Counted from the stretch's first letter, positions 48,263 through 58,066 are shown. The stretch is 64,000 nt of DNA from Marinobacter segnicrescens (GCF_900111555.1 NZ_FOHZ01000014.1:33439-97438), one strand, 5' to 3'. A program made the numbers and translations. Notes: generated by a model from the sequence alone, not told the origin.

Positions 48263-49057
48263 CAGGTCCTCGAGCTTCTTTGGGTCGTCGTCCACGAAGC
48301 GCACCGTCACACTGACAAAGTCCGTGTCCTGGCGCTTGTCCACCGCCTGTAACTGGTGCACGTAGCCATTGAGCCGCGCCATCCGGCCGTCGGCCACCTC
48401 CATATCCACCACAGCCGGATCGAGGATACCGGGGAACACCTGGTCACGCTTTGCGATGACCCGGACCTCGGTCAGGGTGATGTCCTTGATCACGCATTTG
48501 AGGGTGCTGTCCGCAAAACGTATCGCTGCCACCACCAGTTTGCTGCCCCGTTCCTGGCGACTCGCGGGAGCCGGGGCAGTCGTATCCGGGGCCGGCTTGC
48601 GGGTGAGCAGGTCAGCAGATTCCCGGAAGGCATCGGCGCCCGGCGCTGCTGCGCCACTATCTGCCATGGCATTCTGGAGTGTGCGCCCCATGACCTTGAC
48701 CACCTTCTTGCTCAGACCCTCGGGGCTGAACGGCTTACCCAGATATTCCGAGACACCTTCCTGCACCGCCTCCACCACATGGCTCTTGTCGCCACGACTG
48801 GTAATCATGTTGAACGGAACCTTGCGGTAATAATCATCGGCCCGCATCCACTGGAGAAGCTCCAGGCCAGACATTTCCGGCATTTCCCAGTCACAAAGGA
48901 TCAGGTCAAACCGGTTGCGGGACATAAGTGACTGGGCCCTCCGTCCATTCGGTGCCTCGGTCATTTCAATCACCGGGAAGCGCTGCCTCAGGGTCCGTTT
49001 GACCAGGTCCCGGACGAAGCTGGCGTCATCCACCACCAGTGCCTTGAGTACTGCCAT
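48233..49057 (-). CDS. Receiver domain protein with PilZ-like C-terminus
   Basis: 274-residue protein. Receiver domain (about 1-125) with VVDDASFVRDL, phospho-acceptor Asp near residue 56 in LILCDWEMPEMSG, and EYLGKPFSPEGL. An Ala/Pro-rich linker (about 140-180) leads to a beta-rich domain (about 180-270) whose KDITLTEVRVIAK resembles the PilZ DxSxxG strand, but the RxxxR motif is not visible, so c-di-GMP binding is uncertain. ATG at 49057 opens exactly on MAVLKALVVDD; a 16-residue extension to 49105 is possible. Partner kinase unknown. Its 3' end overlaps phoR by 30 bases. Confidence 0.8.
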   Translation of the reverse strand: MAVLKALVVDDASFVRDLVKRTLRQRFPVIEMTEAPNGRRAQSLMSRNRFDLILCDWEMPEMSGLELLQWMRADDYYRKVPFNMITSRGDKSHVVEAVQEGVSEYLGKPFSPEGLSKKVVKVMGRTLQNAMADSGAAAPGADAFRESADLLTRKPAPDTTAPAPASRQERGSKLVVAAIRFADSTLKCVIKDITLTEVRVIAKRDQVFPGILDPAVVDMEVADGRMARLNGYVHQLQAVDKRQDTDFVSVTVRFVDDDPKKLEDLSHFIAGFRR

Positions 49058-49170
49058 ATAAATGCCCCTGCCTGCACCCTTGCCCGGTGCCAGTGGTGCC
49101 GGCATGGGCTATTTATCGTTGTCTCAATCAGGCTACTATAAAGCCTCGTTCACCCGACGGAGAGGATTAC

Positions 49171-50460
49171 GTGGTCAAAACCCTGAACAATCGACAGCGG
49201 ATGTCGTTTACCCCCAAACCACAACGCCTGCGTCCAAGTCGTACCATCACCCGCCTGGGTCTGGCTACGGCAGGCTTGTTGATCGCCTCGGTGGCCACCG
49301 CCGAGATATCCGTGGTACCGGAGAAACCGGAGACCTTCGGCCAGTGCCTTCAGGATATCGAACAACGGGCCGTCGCCGAAGGCGTTTCTCCCGAAACCGC
49401 CCGCAATGTGCTCGCCAGCGTGGAATTCCTGCCCAGGGTTATCGAACTGGATCGCCGCCAGCCGGAGTTCACCACCACCTTTGCCGACTATCTCGGCCGC
49501 AGGGTCAGTGAGACCCGTATCGGAAAGGGCCGCGAGATGCTGGCAGAGCACCGCGAACTGCTCAATCGTGTCAGCGACCAGACCGGCGTGCCACCGGCCT
49601 ACCTGGTGGCCTTCTGGGGCCTTGAAACCAACTATGGCAGCTATTTTGGAAAAATGCCCGTGCCCAGTGCCCTGGCAACCCTGGCCTGCGACGAGCGAAG
49701 GGGCAGGTATTTCTCCGGCGAACTGATATCAGCACTGAAAATCCTCGACGAAGGCGCCATTGAGCCTGAGCGGATGGAAGGCTCCTGGGCTGGCGCGATG
49801 GGCCATGTGCAATTCATGCCTTCCGTTTTCCTGCAACATGCCACTGATGCTGACGACGACGGCCGCCGGGACCTCTGGGGCAGCATACCGGACGCCATGA
49901 TGTCAGCCGGACGCTTCCTGCAAAGCATGGGCTGGGATCCGGATTACCGCTGGGGCCGGGAAGTCGTACTGCCAGACAACTTTGATTACGCATTGGCGGG
50001 GCAGGGCCGGCGCTCCCTGAGCCAGTGGAACGAACTTGGCGTTACTGATGTTTACGGGCAGCCCCTCGCCGATGAACCCATTGATGCCAAACTGGTGGTC
50101 CCTGCCGGGCACCGGGGGCCGGCCTTCCTGGCCTACGACAATTTCCGGGTGATCATGGGCTGGAACCGATCGGAATACTACGCCATTGCGGTGGGCCACC
50201 TCGCTGACCGGATCGCAGGTGCCGGCGCCCTGTCCAATCCGCCCCCCGAAGATGCACCGACCCTGTCCCGGGATGATGTCCTGAAGTTGCAGGCGGCCCT
50301 GAACGAGCGAGGCTTCGAGGCCGGCAACCCGGATGGCATCATTGGCCCCAATACCCGTTCAGCGATCCGCCGTTACCAGTCCAGCGTAGGACTGATAGCC
50401 GACGGCTTCCCCGGCCCGGAACTGCTGGACAGCCTCGGCGTCACACCTTCGTCATCCTGA
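49171..50460 (+). CDS. Lytic murein transglycosylase with peptidoglycan-binding domain
   Basis: MltB-family enzyme of 429 residues cleaving glycan strands in the periplasm. The GTG start at 49171 has GGAGAGGA upstream and leads into a signal peptide (TRLGLATAGLLIASVATA). The catalytic domain shows AFWGLETNYGSYFG with Glu152 as acid/base, SWAGAMGHVQFMPSVFL and a DADDDGRRDLWGS calcium-like loop. A C-terminal PG_binding_1 repeat begins LQAALNERGFEAGNPDGIIG. There is no lipobox, so it is a soluble form, different from E. coli MltB. Confidence 0.9.
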   Translation: MVKTLNNRQRMSFTPKPQRLRPSRTITRLGLATAGLLIASVATAEISVVPEKPETFGQCLQDIEQRAVAEGVSPETARNVLASVEFLPRVIELDRRQPEFTTTFADYLGRRVSETRIGKGREMLAEHRELLNRVSDQTGVPPAYLVAFWGLETNYGSYFGKMPVPSALATLACDERRGRYFSGELISALKILDEGAIEPERMEGSWAGAMGHVQFMPSVFLQHATDADDDGRRDLWGSIPDAMMSAGRFLQSMGWDPDYRWGREVVLPDNFDYALAGQGRRSLSQWNELGVTDVYGQPLADEPIDAKLVVPAGHRGPAFLAYDNFRVIMGWNRSEYYAIAVGHLADRIAGAGALSNPPPEDAPTLSRDDVLKLQAALNERGFEAGNPDGIIGPNTRSAIRRYQSSVGLIADGFPGPELLDSLGVTPSSS

Positions 50461-50486
50461 TTCGGTAAGCGCCGGAGAACAGAGCT

Positions 50487-51521
50487 ATGGACTCAGTTAC
50501 CCAGGCCGCCCTGGGCGCCTGTATCGGCGGGGCGGTCGCCAGCCGCGCCCTTGGCCGCACCGCTCTGGTTACCGGGGCGCTGCTGGGCACCCTGCCGGAC
50601 CTGGACGTGGTGATTGATTACGGCACGGCCATCGCCAACTTCACCCAACATCGGGGCTTCAGCCATTCCCTTTTCATACTGGTACCGTTGGCGGTGGGAC
50701 TTGCGTTGGTATTGCACCGCTGGAAGCCCCAGCTGTCCCTTGGCCGGTGGCTGGCATTTACCCTGCTGGTCCTGATCACCCACCCACTGCTGGATACGCT
50801 GACCACGTATGGAACCCAGCTGTTCTGGCCCATCGGGCCGCCCCTGGCTACCACCAGCATTTTTATTATTGACCCGCTCTATACACTGCCATTACTGGTG
50901 GCGGTCATGGTCGGACTGGTCAGACCTCCAGCGCCCAGGCCCCAGCTAGCGGCGCTGGCGCTGTCTTCCCTGTACCTGGTCTGGGCCGTCAGTGCCCAGA
51001 CCATAGTGGACCGCCACGTGGAGCAGCGGCTGGCCCTGGAAGGCCTGGAAGGTGCACCCCGAATGGTTCAGCCCATGCCCTTCACCACTCTGCTGTGGCG
51101 GGTCACTGTACTGGCGGGAGACGAACGCCTTGAGATGGTCACCGGACCGCTGGAAACCGACCGCCCCCTGACCATCGAACGTTTCCCGCGTAATACCGCA
51201 CTGATCCGGCAGCTGGCCGACCTGCCTGAAGGCCAGCGGCTGCTCTGGTTTACCGGCGGTTTTGTGGATGTCACCCTTCGTGAAGGCAGGCTGCAGGTGA
51301 CGGATATCCGTTTGGGCATTCCCGGTGCTCATCCGTTTACCTTCGACCTGGCGCGACAGAACGCGGATGGCTCCCTGACACCGTCAGCAAGCCAGCAGTT
51401 GCCGCGCCCTGCCATGCGGGAGGACGCCCTGCGGGCGTTCTGGTCACGGCTCAGCGGTGAAGCGGAAGTACTCTGCCTGGCCACGTTCCGGGCATTACCC
51501 GGCGGGGAGCACTGTTCCTGA
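50487..51521 (+). CDS. YdjM/YfhO-type membrane metal-dependent hydrolase family
   Basis: Inner-membrane protein of 344 residues. The N-terminal part has the family signature: MDSVTQAALGACIGG, GTLPDLDVVIDYG, HRGFSHSLFILVP and ITHPLLDTLTTYG, which give a set of Asp/His residues likely to bind metal, with about four membrane segments. The C-terminal about 170 residues are a separate soluble, mostly beta region. The LexA-regulated YdjM name comes from E. coli; a LexA box was not seen here. The substrate is unknown. Followed within two bases by rsuA. Confidence 0.75.
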   Translation: MDSVTQAALGACIGGAVASRALGRTALVTGALLGTLPDLDVVIDYGTAIANFTQHRGFSHSLFILVPLAVGLALVLHRWKPQLSLGRWLAFTLLVLITHPLLDTLTTYGTQLFWPIGPPLATTSIFIIDPLYTLPLLVAVMVGLVRPPAPRPQLAALALSSLYLVWAVSAQTIVDRHVEQRLALEGLEGAPRMVQPMPFTTLLWRVTVLAGDERLEMVTGPLETDRPLTIERFPRNTALIRQLADLPEGQRLLWFTGGFVDVTLREGRLQVTDIRLGIPGAHPFTFDLARQNADGSLTPSASQQLPRPAMREDALRAFWSRLSGEAEVLCLATFRALPGGEHCS

Positions 51522-51522
51522 C

Positions 51523-52215
51523 ATGCGACTGGACGCCTACCTCGCCCGCTGTACCAGCCTCTCCCGCAAAGAAGCACGCCGTGCCGTCGCTGCGGGACGT
51601 GTCACCGTTGCCGGCCAGCCGGCAGCGAAGGCCTCGGAGCCGGTTGCCGAGAACACCGCTGTCACCCTGGATGGCGAACCTCTGACGATACCTGGACACA
51701 TTTATCTGATGCTCAACAAGCCCGCCAATGTGCTTAGCGCCACCACCGACGCCAGCCAGCCGGTGGTGACTGACCTGTTGCCGGATGAACTGGCGGCAAA
51801 GGTGCATCCGGTAGGTCGCCTCGACCGCGATACCACCGGTCTGTTGCTGCTGACCTCCGACGGTCAGTGGTCCCATCGGATAACGTCGCCCCGGCACCAC
51901 TGCCCCAAGACGTACCGCGTCACCCTGGCAGAACCGCTCAGTGACCCGGCCCGGCACCAGCTGGAGAGCGGTGGATTGCAGTTGCGGAACGAGGAACAGG
52001 AATTGAGGCCGGCCGGTGTCGTCAACGTCAGCGACCGCGTAATCGACCTCACCATTACCGAAGGCCGCTACCACCAGGTAAAACGCATGCTGGCAGCGGT
52101 GGGCAACCACGTGGAAGCCCTGCATCGCCATCGCATCGGGGCCCTGACCCTCGATCCGGCACTGGGCCCGGGAGAGTTCCGGTACCTGGATGATGCCGAG
52201 ATTGCCAGCCTCTGA
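51523..52215 (+). CDS. rsuA: 16S rRNA pseudouridine(516) synthase
   Basis: Modifies U516 of 16S rRNA. 230 residues, the RsuA size. An N-terminal S4 domain starts with MRLDAYLARCTSLSRKEARR; the catalytic motif GRLDRDTTGLLLLT contains the Asp; CPKTYRVTLAEPL and the late ITEGRYHQVKRML are family blocks. ATG at 51523 begins one base after the TGA of the YdjM-like gene, so they are co-translated. The start at 51457 in the same frame would lie inside that gene and is rejected. Confidence 0.93.
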   Translation: MRLDAYLARCTSLSRKEARRAVAAGRVTVAGQPAAKASEPVAENTAVTLDGEPLTIPGHIYLMLNKPANVLSATTDASQPVVTDLLPDELAAKVHPVGRLDRDTTGLLLLTSDGQWSHRITSPRHHCPKTYRVTLAEPLSDPARHQLESGGLQLRNEEQELRPAGVVNVSDRVIDLTITEGRYHQVKRMLAAVGNHVEALHRHRIGALTLDPALGPGEFRYLDDAEIASL

Positions 52216-52244
52216 TGTGACGCTGCCGTAGCCGGCATACCCTG

Positions 52245-52724
52245 CTAACAGCGCTCGAACCGGCCAGCCCTGAGGTTCTTGCGCACCTTGCCCGCTTCAA
52301 ACACCTCACCGTTCATGGCGATGTATATACCCGGCTCCAGCAAGGTCGCCGCTGCCATGGCAAAGCCGAGATTGAACACCGCATCACTGCGACGCATCCG
52401 CGCTGGCTGCATGGCACCAAACAGCACGATGGTCTTGTCCCCTATATCGCTCAGGGCGGCAGCCGTTTCCGCCATGGTATCGGTGCCATGGCTAATGATC
52501 ACTCTCTCTTCCGGGCAGGCAGCCACGGCAGCGCGGATATCGGCCCGGTCAGCTTCGGTCAGTTCCAGGCTGTCCTTGCGGCATAATTCGGTGATGCGCC
52601 AGGGCACCGTCACATTGGCCTCCGACAGCAGTTCCGGCAGCAGGCTTTCGCCGACAGCGAACTCGCTGTTGGCATCGTGGTAGATCTTGTCGATCGTGCC
52701 ACCGGTGGTGAAAAGATGGATCAT
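52245..52724 (-). CDS. Single-domain asparaginase-like protein
   Basis: 159 residues corresponding only to the N-terminal domain of type I/II asparaginases. The nucleophile region FTTGGTIDKIYHD and the second Thr/Asp/Lys region ISHGTDTMAETAAAL are intact; the C-terminal domain that completes the usual active site is absent. Stand-alone proteins of this type exist in pseudomonads, so this is probably not a truncation. RBS AGGAGA; the gene is well bounded. Activity cannot be inferred. Confidence 0.8.
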   Translation of the reverse strand: MIHLFTTGGTIDKIYHDANSEFAVGESLLPELLSEANVTVPWRITELCRKDSLELTEADRADIRAAVAACPEERVIISHGTDTMAETAAALSDIGDKTIVLFGAMQPARMRRSDAVFNLGFAMAAATLLEPGIYIAMNGEVFEAGKVRKNLRAGRFERC

Positions 52725-52945
52725 GGGGGTCTCCTGATGGTCGGGAGGTGTCGCCCTGACAGCCTCCCCTTGATGCCTGACAAGGACATCATAACCAAAA
52801 ACCGGCCTGCACCTCGCCCTGACTCAGGTCAACACACCACACCTTCCGGGGGGCTACACTTCGCCCTGACTGAACGAATTTTAGCCTGGACGCCTGCACA
52901 CCGTGCCTTTGCACCACGCAGACGCCTGACGCACCGGAGGCTCCC

Positions 52946-55357
52946 ATGAGTAAACCCTTTGCCGATATTCAGATGCTGGACCAGGTTGCAGCCCGGGAAC
53001 CCGCATTCGAGCATTGGCGTCAGGGCTATGGTGTTATCCGCCACCTCCCCGACACCCAACAACAGGTTCTGGCCCTGGCTGAACAACTGGTGGCCGAAGG
53101 GCTGCAACCGGATACCGGTTCGGTATACCAGCTACTGGCAGCCCTCGACCGCCTTGCCAGTGCCGGACTGTGGCTGGTCGTCCACATGACCTATGCCGAA
53201 CGAGTGCGCACCGACGGTGCTCCCCTGCAGACCTGCGAATTCAAGTGTCATCCGGAAGGCCATACCGGCGGTGCCCTCAACATGGTTCCCGGCTATGCCG
53301 CCTACATGGCCCTGAACGCCCTGACGGGCGACACCCGGAGTTGGCTGATGGGGCAGGGCCACTGTGTGGCCGCCGTCGATGCACTCAACGTACTGCTGGG
53401 CAACCTGAACCCGGAACAGGCCGCCCGTTATGGTGGCGCCGACGGTTTGGATAACCTGGTTGCGGATTTCTACAGCTATCGTCAGCAGGCGGATGGTCGC
53501 ACCGAAGCCCCGCTTGGCAGCCATGTAAATCCTTATACGGCCGGCGGCATTATCGAGGGTGGCTACCTGGGTTTTGCCGAACTTCAGTATGTGCATATGC
53601 CCCTCCCCGGCGAGTCCCTGGTGGCTTTCCTGTCTGACGGCGCTGCCGAGGAGCAGCGAGGCAGTGACTGGGCGCCACGGTGGTGGCGGGCGGAGGACAG
53701 CGGTCTGCCGCTACCGGTCATGATCGCTAACGGCCGCCGTATCGAACAACGCACGGAACTGGGCACCCGGGAAGGGCTGGACGGATTTATCACCCATTTA
53801 AGCCGCTGCGGCTTTGACCCCATCCGTTTCGATGGCCGTGACCCGGCAGCCTTCGTTTGCACCTTATTCACCATGGAGCGCAGGCTGAAGAAGGCCAGCC
53901 GTGAACACAGCAGGGGGCTGCGCCAGTACCCCCTGCCGATACCCTACGGCATCGCCGAAACCGTCAAGGGCTATGGCTTCTACGGAGCGGGCCGCAACGC
54001 GGCCCATAACCTGCCGTTACCGGGCAACCCGAGACTGGATGCCCGGGCCCGGGACCTGTTCAATGAGTACGCCAGTGTGCTCCATGTACCTGAGGCAGAC
54101 CTCCAGGCATCCATCACCCTGTTGTGCAACCACCAGCGCCAGCAACGCCCCCGGGAGAAGGACCACCCACTGGCCGAGCGCAATCCGGGGGCACCGGCCC
54201 TGCCGGAACTGCCCTCCCGCAGTGATACCTGCTCGCCCATGCTGGCAGTTGACGATTTCTTCCAGGCCCTGGTGGCGGCCAACCCGCGGCTCCGGCCCCG
54301 GGTTGGCAACCCGGACGAGTTGGCCAGCAACAAGCTCAGTGGCGTTCTCCATGCCCTGCGTCACCGGGTGGACGACCCCGAGAACGACACCGAGGCCGTG
54401 CAGGGAAGTATCATTACCGCGCTGAATGAAGAAGCCGTGGTGTCCGCCTGTCTGGCCAATAAAGGTGGACTTAACCTGGTGGCCAGCTACGAGGCCTTCT
54501 GCGTCAAGATGCTGGGAGCAATCCGCCAGGAACTCATCTTCGCCCGTCACCAGAAGGAACTGGAGCGCCCTGCCCGCTGGCTGGGATTCCCCGTCGTTGC
54601 CACATCCCATAGCTGGGAGAACGGCAAGAACGAGCAGTCCCACCAGGACACCACATTCTGCGAGGCGCTGCTGGGCGAAATGAATGACATGGTGCGCGTG
54701 GTGTTTCCCGCCGACTACAACAGCACACAGGCCTTGTTGCCGGAAATTTACAGCAGCCGGGGCGAGCTTGCCTGCATGGTCGTTCCCAAGCGTGATCGTC
54801 CCTGTGTGTTTACTGCGGAAGAAGCTCGCAGCCTGGCCCGCACCGGCGCCCAGGTGGTGGACGAGGACCTTTCCGAAGGTACACCCCTGCTGCTGATCGC
54901 TAACGGGGCCTACCAGCTGTCGGAACTGATTCATGCCTGTGAACGGCTACGGGACACCAATACTCCATTCCGGCTGGTCTATGTGCAGGAACCGGGACGT
55001 TTCCGCGTGCCACGGGATCGGTTCGAGGCGGCCAGGTGCGCGGCAGAAACCGATCGTGAGCGGTTAATGCCAGGCCACTACCATCACCGGGTCGTACTGA
55101 CCCATATGCGACCTGAAGTATTCCGGGGCCATGCCAGTACCCTGTGTGGCGACCCGCGCAACAGCCGTGTGCTGGGTTACATCAACCGGGGCGGCACCCT
55201 GAACGAAGCCGGCATGTTGTTCGCCAACCAGTGCACCTGGGCCCACGCCCTGTATCAGGGCGCCCGGTTACTGGGGCAGGCCCCGGACCGTTTCCTGACG
55301 GACGAGGAAATTGCCGCGGTGGAAGGGCGTGGTTTACCCGAGGTCCTGCTGGCCTGA
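52946..55357 (+). CDS. Divergent phosphoketolase-family protein
   Basis: ThDP-enzyme homologue of 803 residues in the phosphoketolase size range. Blocks found in canonical phosphoketolases are recognisable but altered: GHTGGALNMVPGY, MGQGHCVAAVDALN, the ThDP motif SDGAAEEQRG (GDG would be expected), VMIANGRRIE, GNPDELASNKL, LVASYEAFCVKML, TSHSWENGKNE and PADYNSTQALLPE. Homologues are often labelled xylulose-5-phosphate epimerase-like without proof. Substrate and activity are open. RBS CGGAGG. It ends 24 bases inside the facing P-type ATPase gene. Confidence 0.75.
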   Translation: MSKPFADIQMLDQVAAREPAFEHWRQGYGVIRHLPDTQQQVLALAEQLVAEGLQPDTGSVYQLLAALDRLASAGLWLVVHMTYAERVRTDGAPLQTCEFKCHPEGHTGGALNMVPGYAAYMALNALTGDTRSWLMGQGHCVAAVDALNVLLGNLNPEQAARYGGADGLDNLVADFYSYRQQADGRTEAPLGSHVNPYTAGGIIEGGYLGFAELQYVHMPLPGESLVAFLSDGAAEEQRGSDWAPRWWRAEDSGLPLPVMIANGRRIEQRTELGTREGLDGFITHLSRCGFDPIRFDGRDPAAFVCTLFTMERRLKKASREHSRGLRQYPLPIPYGIAETVKGYGFYGAGRNAAHNLPLPGNPRLDARARDLFNEYASVLHVPEADLQASITLLCNHQRQQRPREKDHPLAERNPGAPALPELPSRSDTCSPMLAVDDFFQALVAANPRLRPRVGNPDELASNKLSGVLHALRHRVDDPENDTEAVQGSIITALNEEAVVSACLANKGGLNLVASYEAFCVKMLGAIRQELIFARHQKELERPARWLGFPVVATSHSWENGKNEQSHQDTTFCEALLGEMNDMVRVVFPADYNSTQALLPEIYSSRGELACMVVPKRDRPCVFTAEEARSLARTGAQVVDEDLSEGTPLLLIANGAYQLSELIHACERLRDTNTPFRLVYVQEPGRFRVPRDRFEAARCAAETDRERLMPGHYHHRVVLTHMRPEVFRGHASTLCGDPRNSRVLGYINRGGTLNEAGMLFANQCTWAHALYQGARLLGQAPDRFLTDEEIAAVEGRGLPEVLLA

Positions 55358-58066
55358 CGCCAGGGGCCACAGGCGCCGGCGGCACCAGGTTTCCAGTTCC
55401 AGTGCCAGCAGCACGGTGACCCCTGCCATAAAGGTAAATACCAGCCCCGCCCAATCCATCGCGGTTGAGCCAAACGCCTCATTGAACGGCGGCAGCCAGG
55501 TAAACAGTGACTGCAGCACCACCACCGCCACCAGGGCGCCGAGCACCAGGGGCGTACCCACCACCCCACGCAGGGTAATCGACGGTGTGTCAAGGTAACG
55601 TACCGCGAACAGGTAGAAGACCTCCATCGCCACCAGGCTGTTCACGGCCATGGTGCGGGCATACTCCAGGTCTCCGGTGCGTTGCATACCCCAGTTCCAG
55701 GCCGCAAAGATACCGGCAAGGAACAGCAGCGACACGACCAGCACACGCCACACCACAAAGCCCTCCAGCAGCGACTGGGCCCGGGGGCGCGGTGGCCTGG
55801 TCATCACACCGCCCTCCGTGGGCTCAAAGGCCAGGGTCATGGCCAGTACGACCGAGCTGACCATATTGACCCAGAGGATTTGCAATGCAGTGATGGGCAG
55901 GGTGAGGCCCAGCAGCAACGCGACAATCAGGCTGACCGATTCCCCCCCGTTGATCGGCAGCAGGAAGGCGATCCCCTTACGCAGGTTGTCATACACGGTA
56001 CGCCCTTCCCGCACGGCGGCGGCAATACTGGCGAAGTTGTCATCGAGCAACACCACCGACGCAGCCTCACGGGCGGCCTCGGATCCCTTCACCCCCATGG
56101 CGATCCCCACATCCGCCCGTTTCAGAGCCGGCGCGTCATTGACCCCGTCACCGGTCATCGCCACGACTCCCTGACCTGTCTGCAGTGCCCTGACCAGTCG
56201 TAATTTGTGCTCAGGACTGGTACGGGCAAACACGTCCACTTCGGCCGCCAGTTTCACCAGGTCTTCATCACTGACCCGGTCCAGGTCGGCACCCGTGAGC
56301 ACCCGGTCCGGGGCCCTGAGCCCAAGTCGCGTCGCAATGGCGCCAGCGGTTCGGGCATGGTCACCGGTGATCATCTTCACCCGGATGCCCGCCCGGTGGC
56401 ATTCTTCAATTGCGGTGATGGCTTCCGATCTTGGCGGGTCCATGAACCCGGCCACGCCGAGCAACTGCAGCCCCTCCCGAACATCGTCTATCGAAACGGA
56501 GGTGGTGCCGGCAGCTACCGGCAGGCGGGCAAAGGCCAGCACCCTCAGACCTTCCGCCGCCATGGCATCGATGCGCCTCTGCCAACCGTCAGCATCCAGT
56601 TCCACCGTGCCACCGTCAGGCGCCAAGTCCCCTGAGCACATGGCCAGGACCTGCTCCGGGGCACCTTTGAGATAGACCATGGCGTGACCGTGGTGGTCGT
56701 GGTTCAGGGTGGCCATGAACCGGTAATCCGCATCGAATGGGATCTCGTCCTTGCGGGGCCACTGGCGGTCGACGTCGGCAAGGTCATTGTCCACCTTCAG
56801 CGCAAGTACTTTCAGGGCACCCTCCATGGGGTCCCCGGCCACCCTGACGGGCTTTTCCTGCAGCCGCAGGTGAGCGTCATTACACAGGGCCCCGGCACGG
56901 GCGAGTTCCTCAAGCGCCGGAGACACCGGTTGACCTTCGGCTCCGGTGACCCCGCCATCAGGACTGTAACCGGTCCCGGTAACCTCGAAACGCTCGCCCC
57001 CCGCCATCACGGCGGTCACGGTCATCTCGTTGCGGGTCAGGGTGCCGGTCTTGTCGGAACAGATTACCGATACCGCCCCCAGGGTCTCGATCACCGGCAT
57101 GCGCCTGACCACTGCCTTGCGGTTGGCCATGCGGCGTACCCCGATGGCCAGGGTAATGGTGAGTATCGCCGGCAACCCTTCAGGAATGGCTGCGACAGTA
57201 AGGCCCACCACGGCCATGAACAGTTCGTCTGTCGCCAGGCCACTGAACCAGGTGCCGGCGAGGAAAATCAACACACCGGCCACGATAATCAAACCGGAAA
57301 GGTACCGGGCAAAGCGGTCGATCTGCGCCAACAGGGGAGTCTTCAGGGTTTCGGTCTGCCCCAGCAGGCCAGAGATACGGCCAATTTCTGTATGAGGACC
57401 GGTTCGAACCACCACGCCACGGCCCGTACCGATGGTAACCATGGTGCCGGCAAAGGCCATGCTGCGCTGATCACCCAGGGCCGCGTCCGGTGACTCGCCG
57501 GCTACCGCCTTGTCCACGGCCATGGATTCACCGGTCAGTATGGCCTCGTCGACCTGCAGGCCGTGGACCTGCTCCAGGCGCACATCAGCCGGCACCCGGT
57601 CCCCGGGCTCAAGCAGCAGGGTGTCGCCCGGAACCAGTTCCTCGGCAGGGATAGTATGTCGACCATCTTTACGCAGCACCGTAGCCTGCGGCGCCAGCAT
57701 GTGCCGAATGGCCGCCAGCGCCTGCTCAGCCTTACCCTCCTGAAGGAAGCCCACCAGGGTCTGGATCACCACCACCGCCAGGATCACCACGGTGTCCATC
57801 CAGTGACCCAGCAGGGCAGTGATGAGGGCAGCCACCACCAGTACGTGGATCAGGAAGTTTTTCAGCTGGCGCCCGAGCCGGGCCAGGGGTCCGTGGCGCA
57901 CTGGCTCCGGCAATCGGTTGGGGCCATGTTCCTGAGTGCGACGGCTCACCTCAGCCGCGCCCAGGGGCTGGCCTGCGTCAAGGCGGGATCGCACCTCCGC
58001 TACGCTCAGGCTGTGCCAGGCCACTTGCTCGCTAGGGGCATTCGCCTTCGGGGAAACCGTGGTCAT
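55334..58066 (-). CDS. Cation-transporting P-type ATPase (P2, PacL/SERCA-like)
   Basis: Inner-membrane pump of 910 residues. P-type motifs: TGES in the actuator domain, the phosphorylated Asp in CSDKTGTLTRNE near residue 338, KGAPEQVL in the nucleotide domain, and GDGVNDAPALKRADVG. An N-terminal cation-ATPase domain (WHSLSVAEVRSRLDAGQPLG) and ten membrane segments match P2-type Ca2+/Na+/K+ pumps. M4 has AAIPEGLPAILT, seen in calcium and sodium pumps. The ion cannot be fixed by inspection. Convergent with the phosphoketolase-like gene, 24-base overlap. Confidence 0.92.
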   Translation of the reverse strand: MTTVSPKANAPSEQVAWHSLSVAEVRSRLDAGQPLGAAEVSRRTQEHGPNRLPEPVRHGPLARLGRQLKNFLIHVLVVAALITALLGHWMDTVVILAVVVIQTLVGFLQEGKAEQALAAIRHMLAPQATVLRKDGRHTIPAEELVPGDTLLLEPGDRVPADVRLEQVHGLQVDEAILTGESMAVDKAVAGESPDAALGDQRSMAFAGTMVTIGTGRGVVVRTGPHTEIGRISGLLGQTETLKTPLLAQIDRFARYLSGLIIVAGVLIFLAGTWFSGLATDELFMAVVGLTVAAIPEGLPAILTITLAIGVRRMANRKAVVRRMPVIETLGAVSVICSDKTGTLTRNEMTVTAVMAGGERFEVTGTGYSPDGGVTGAEGQPVSPALEELARAGALCNDAHLRLQEKPVRVAGDPMEGALKVLALKVDNDLADVDRQWPRKDEIPFDADYRFMATLNHDHHGHAMVYLKGAPEQVLAMCSGDLAPDGGTVELDADGWQRRIDAMAAEGLRVLAFARLPVAAGTTSVSIDDVREGLQLLGVAGFMDPPRSEAITAIEECHRAGIRVKMITGDHARTAGAIATRLGLRAPDRVLTGADLDRVSDEDLVKLAAEVDVFARTSPEHKLRLVRALQTGQGVVAMTGDGVNDAPALKRADVGIAMGVKGSEAAREAASVVLLDDNFASIAAAVREGRTVYDNLRKGIAFLLPINGGESVSLIVALLLGLTLPITALQILWVNMVSSVVLAMTLAFEPTEGGVMTRPPRPRAQSLLEGFVVWRVLVVSLLFLAGIFAAWNWGMQRTGDLEYARTMAVNSLVAMEVFYLFAVRYLDTPSITLRGVVGTPLVLGALVAVVVLQSLFTWLPPFNEAFGSTAMDWAGLVFTFMAGVTVLLALELETWCRRRLWPLASGQQDLG

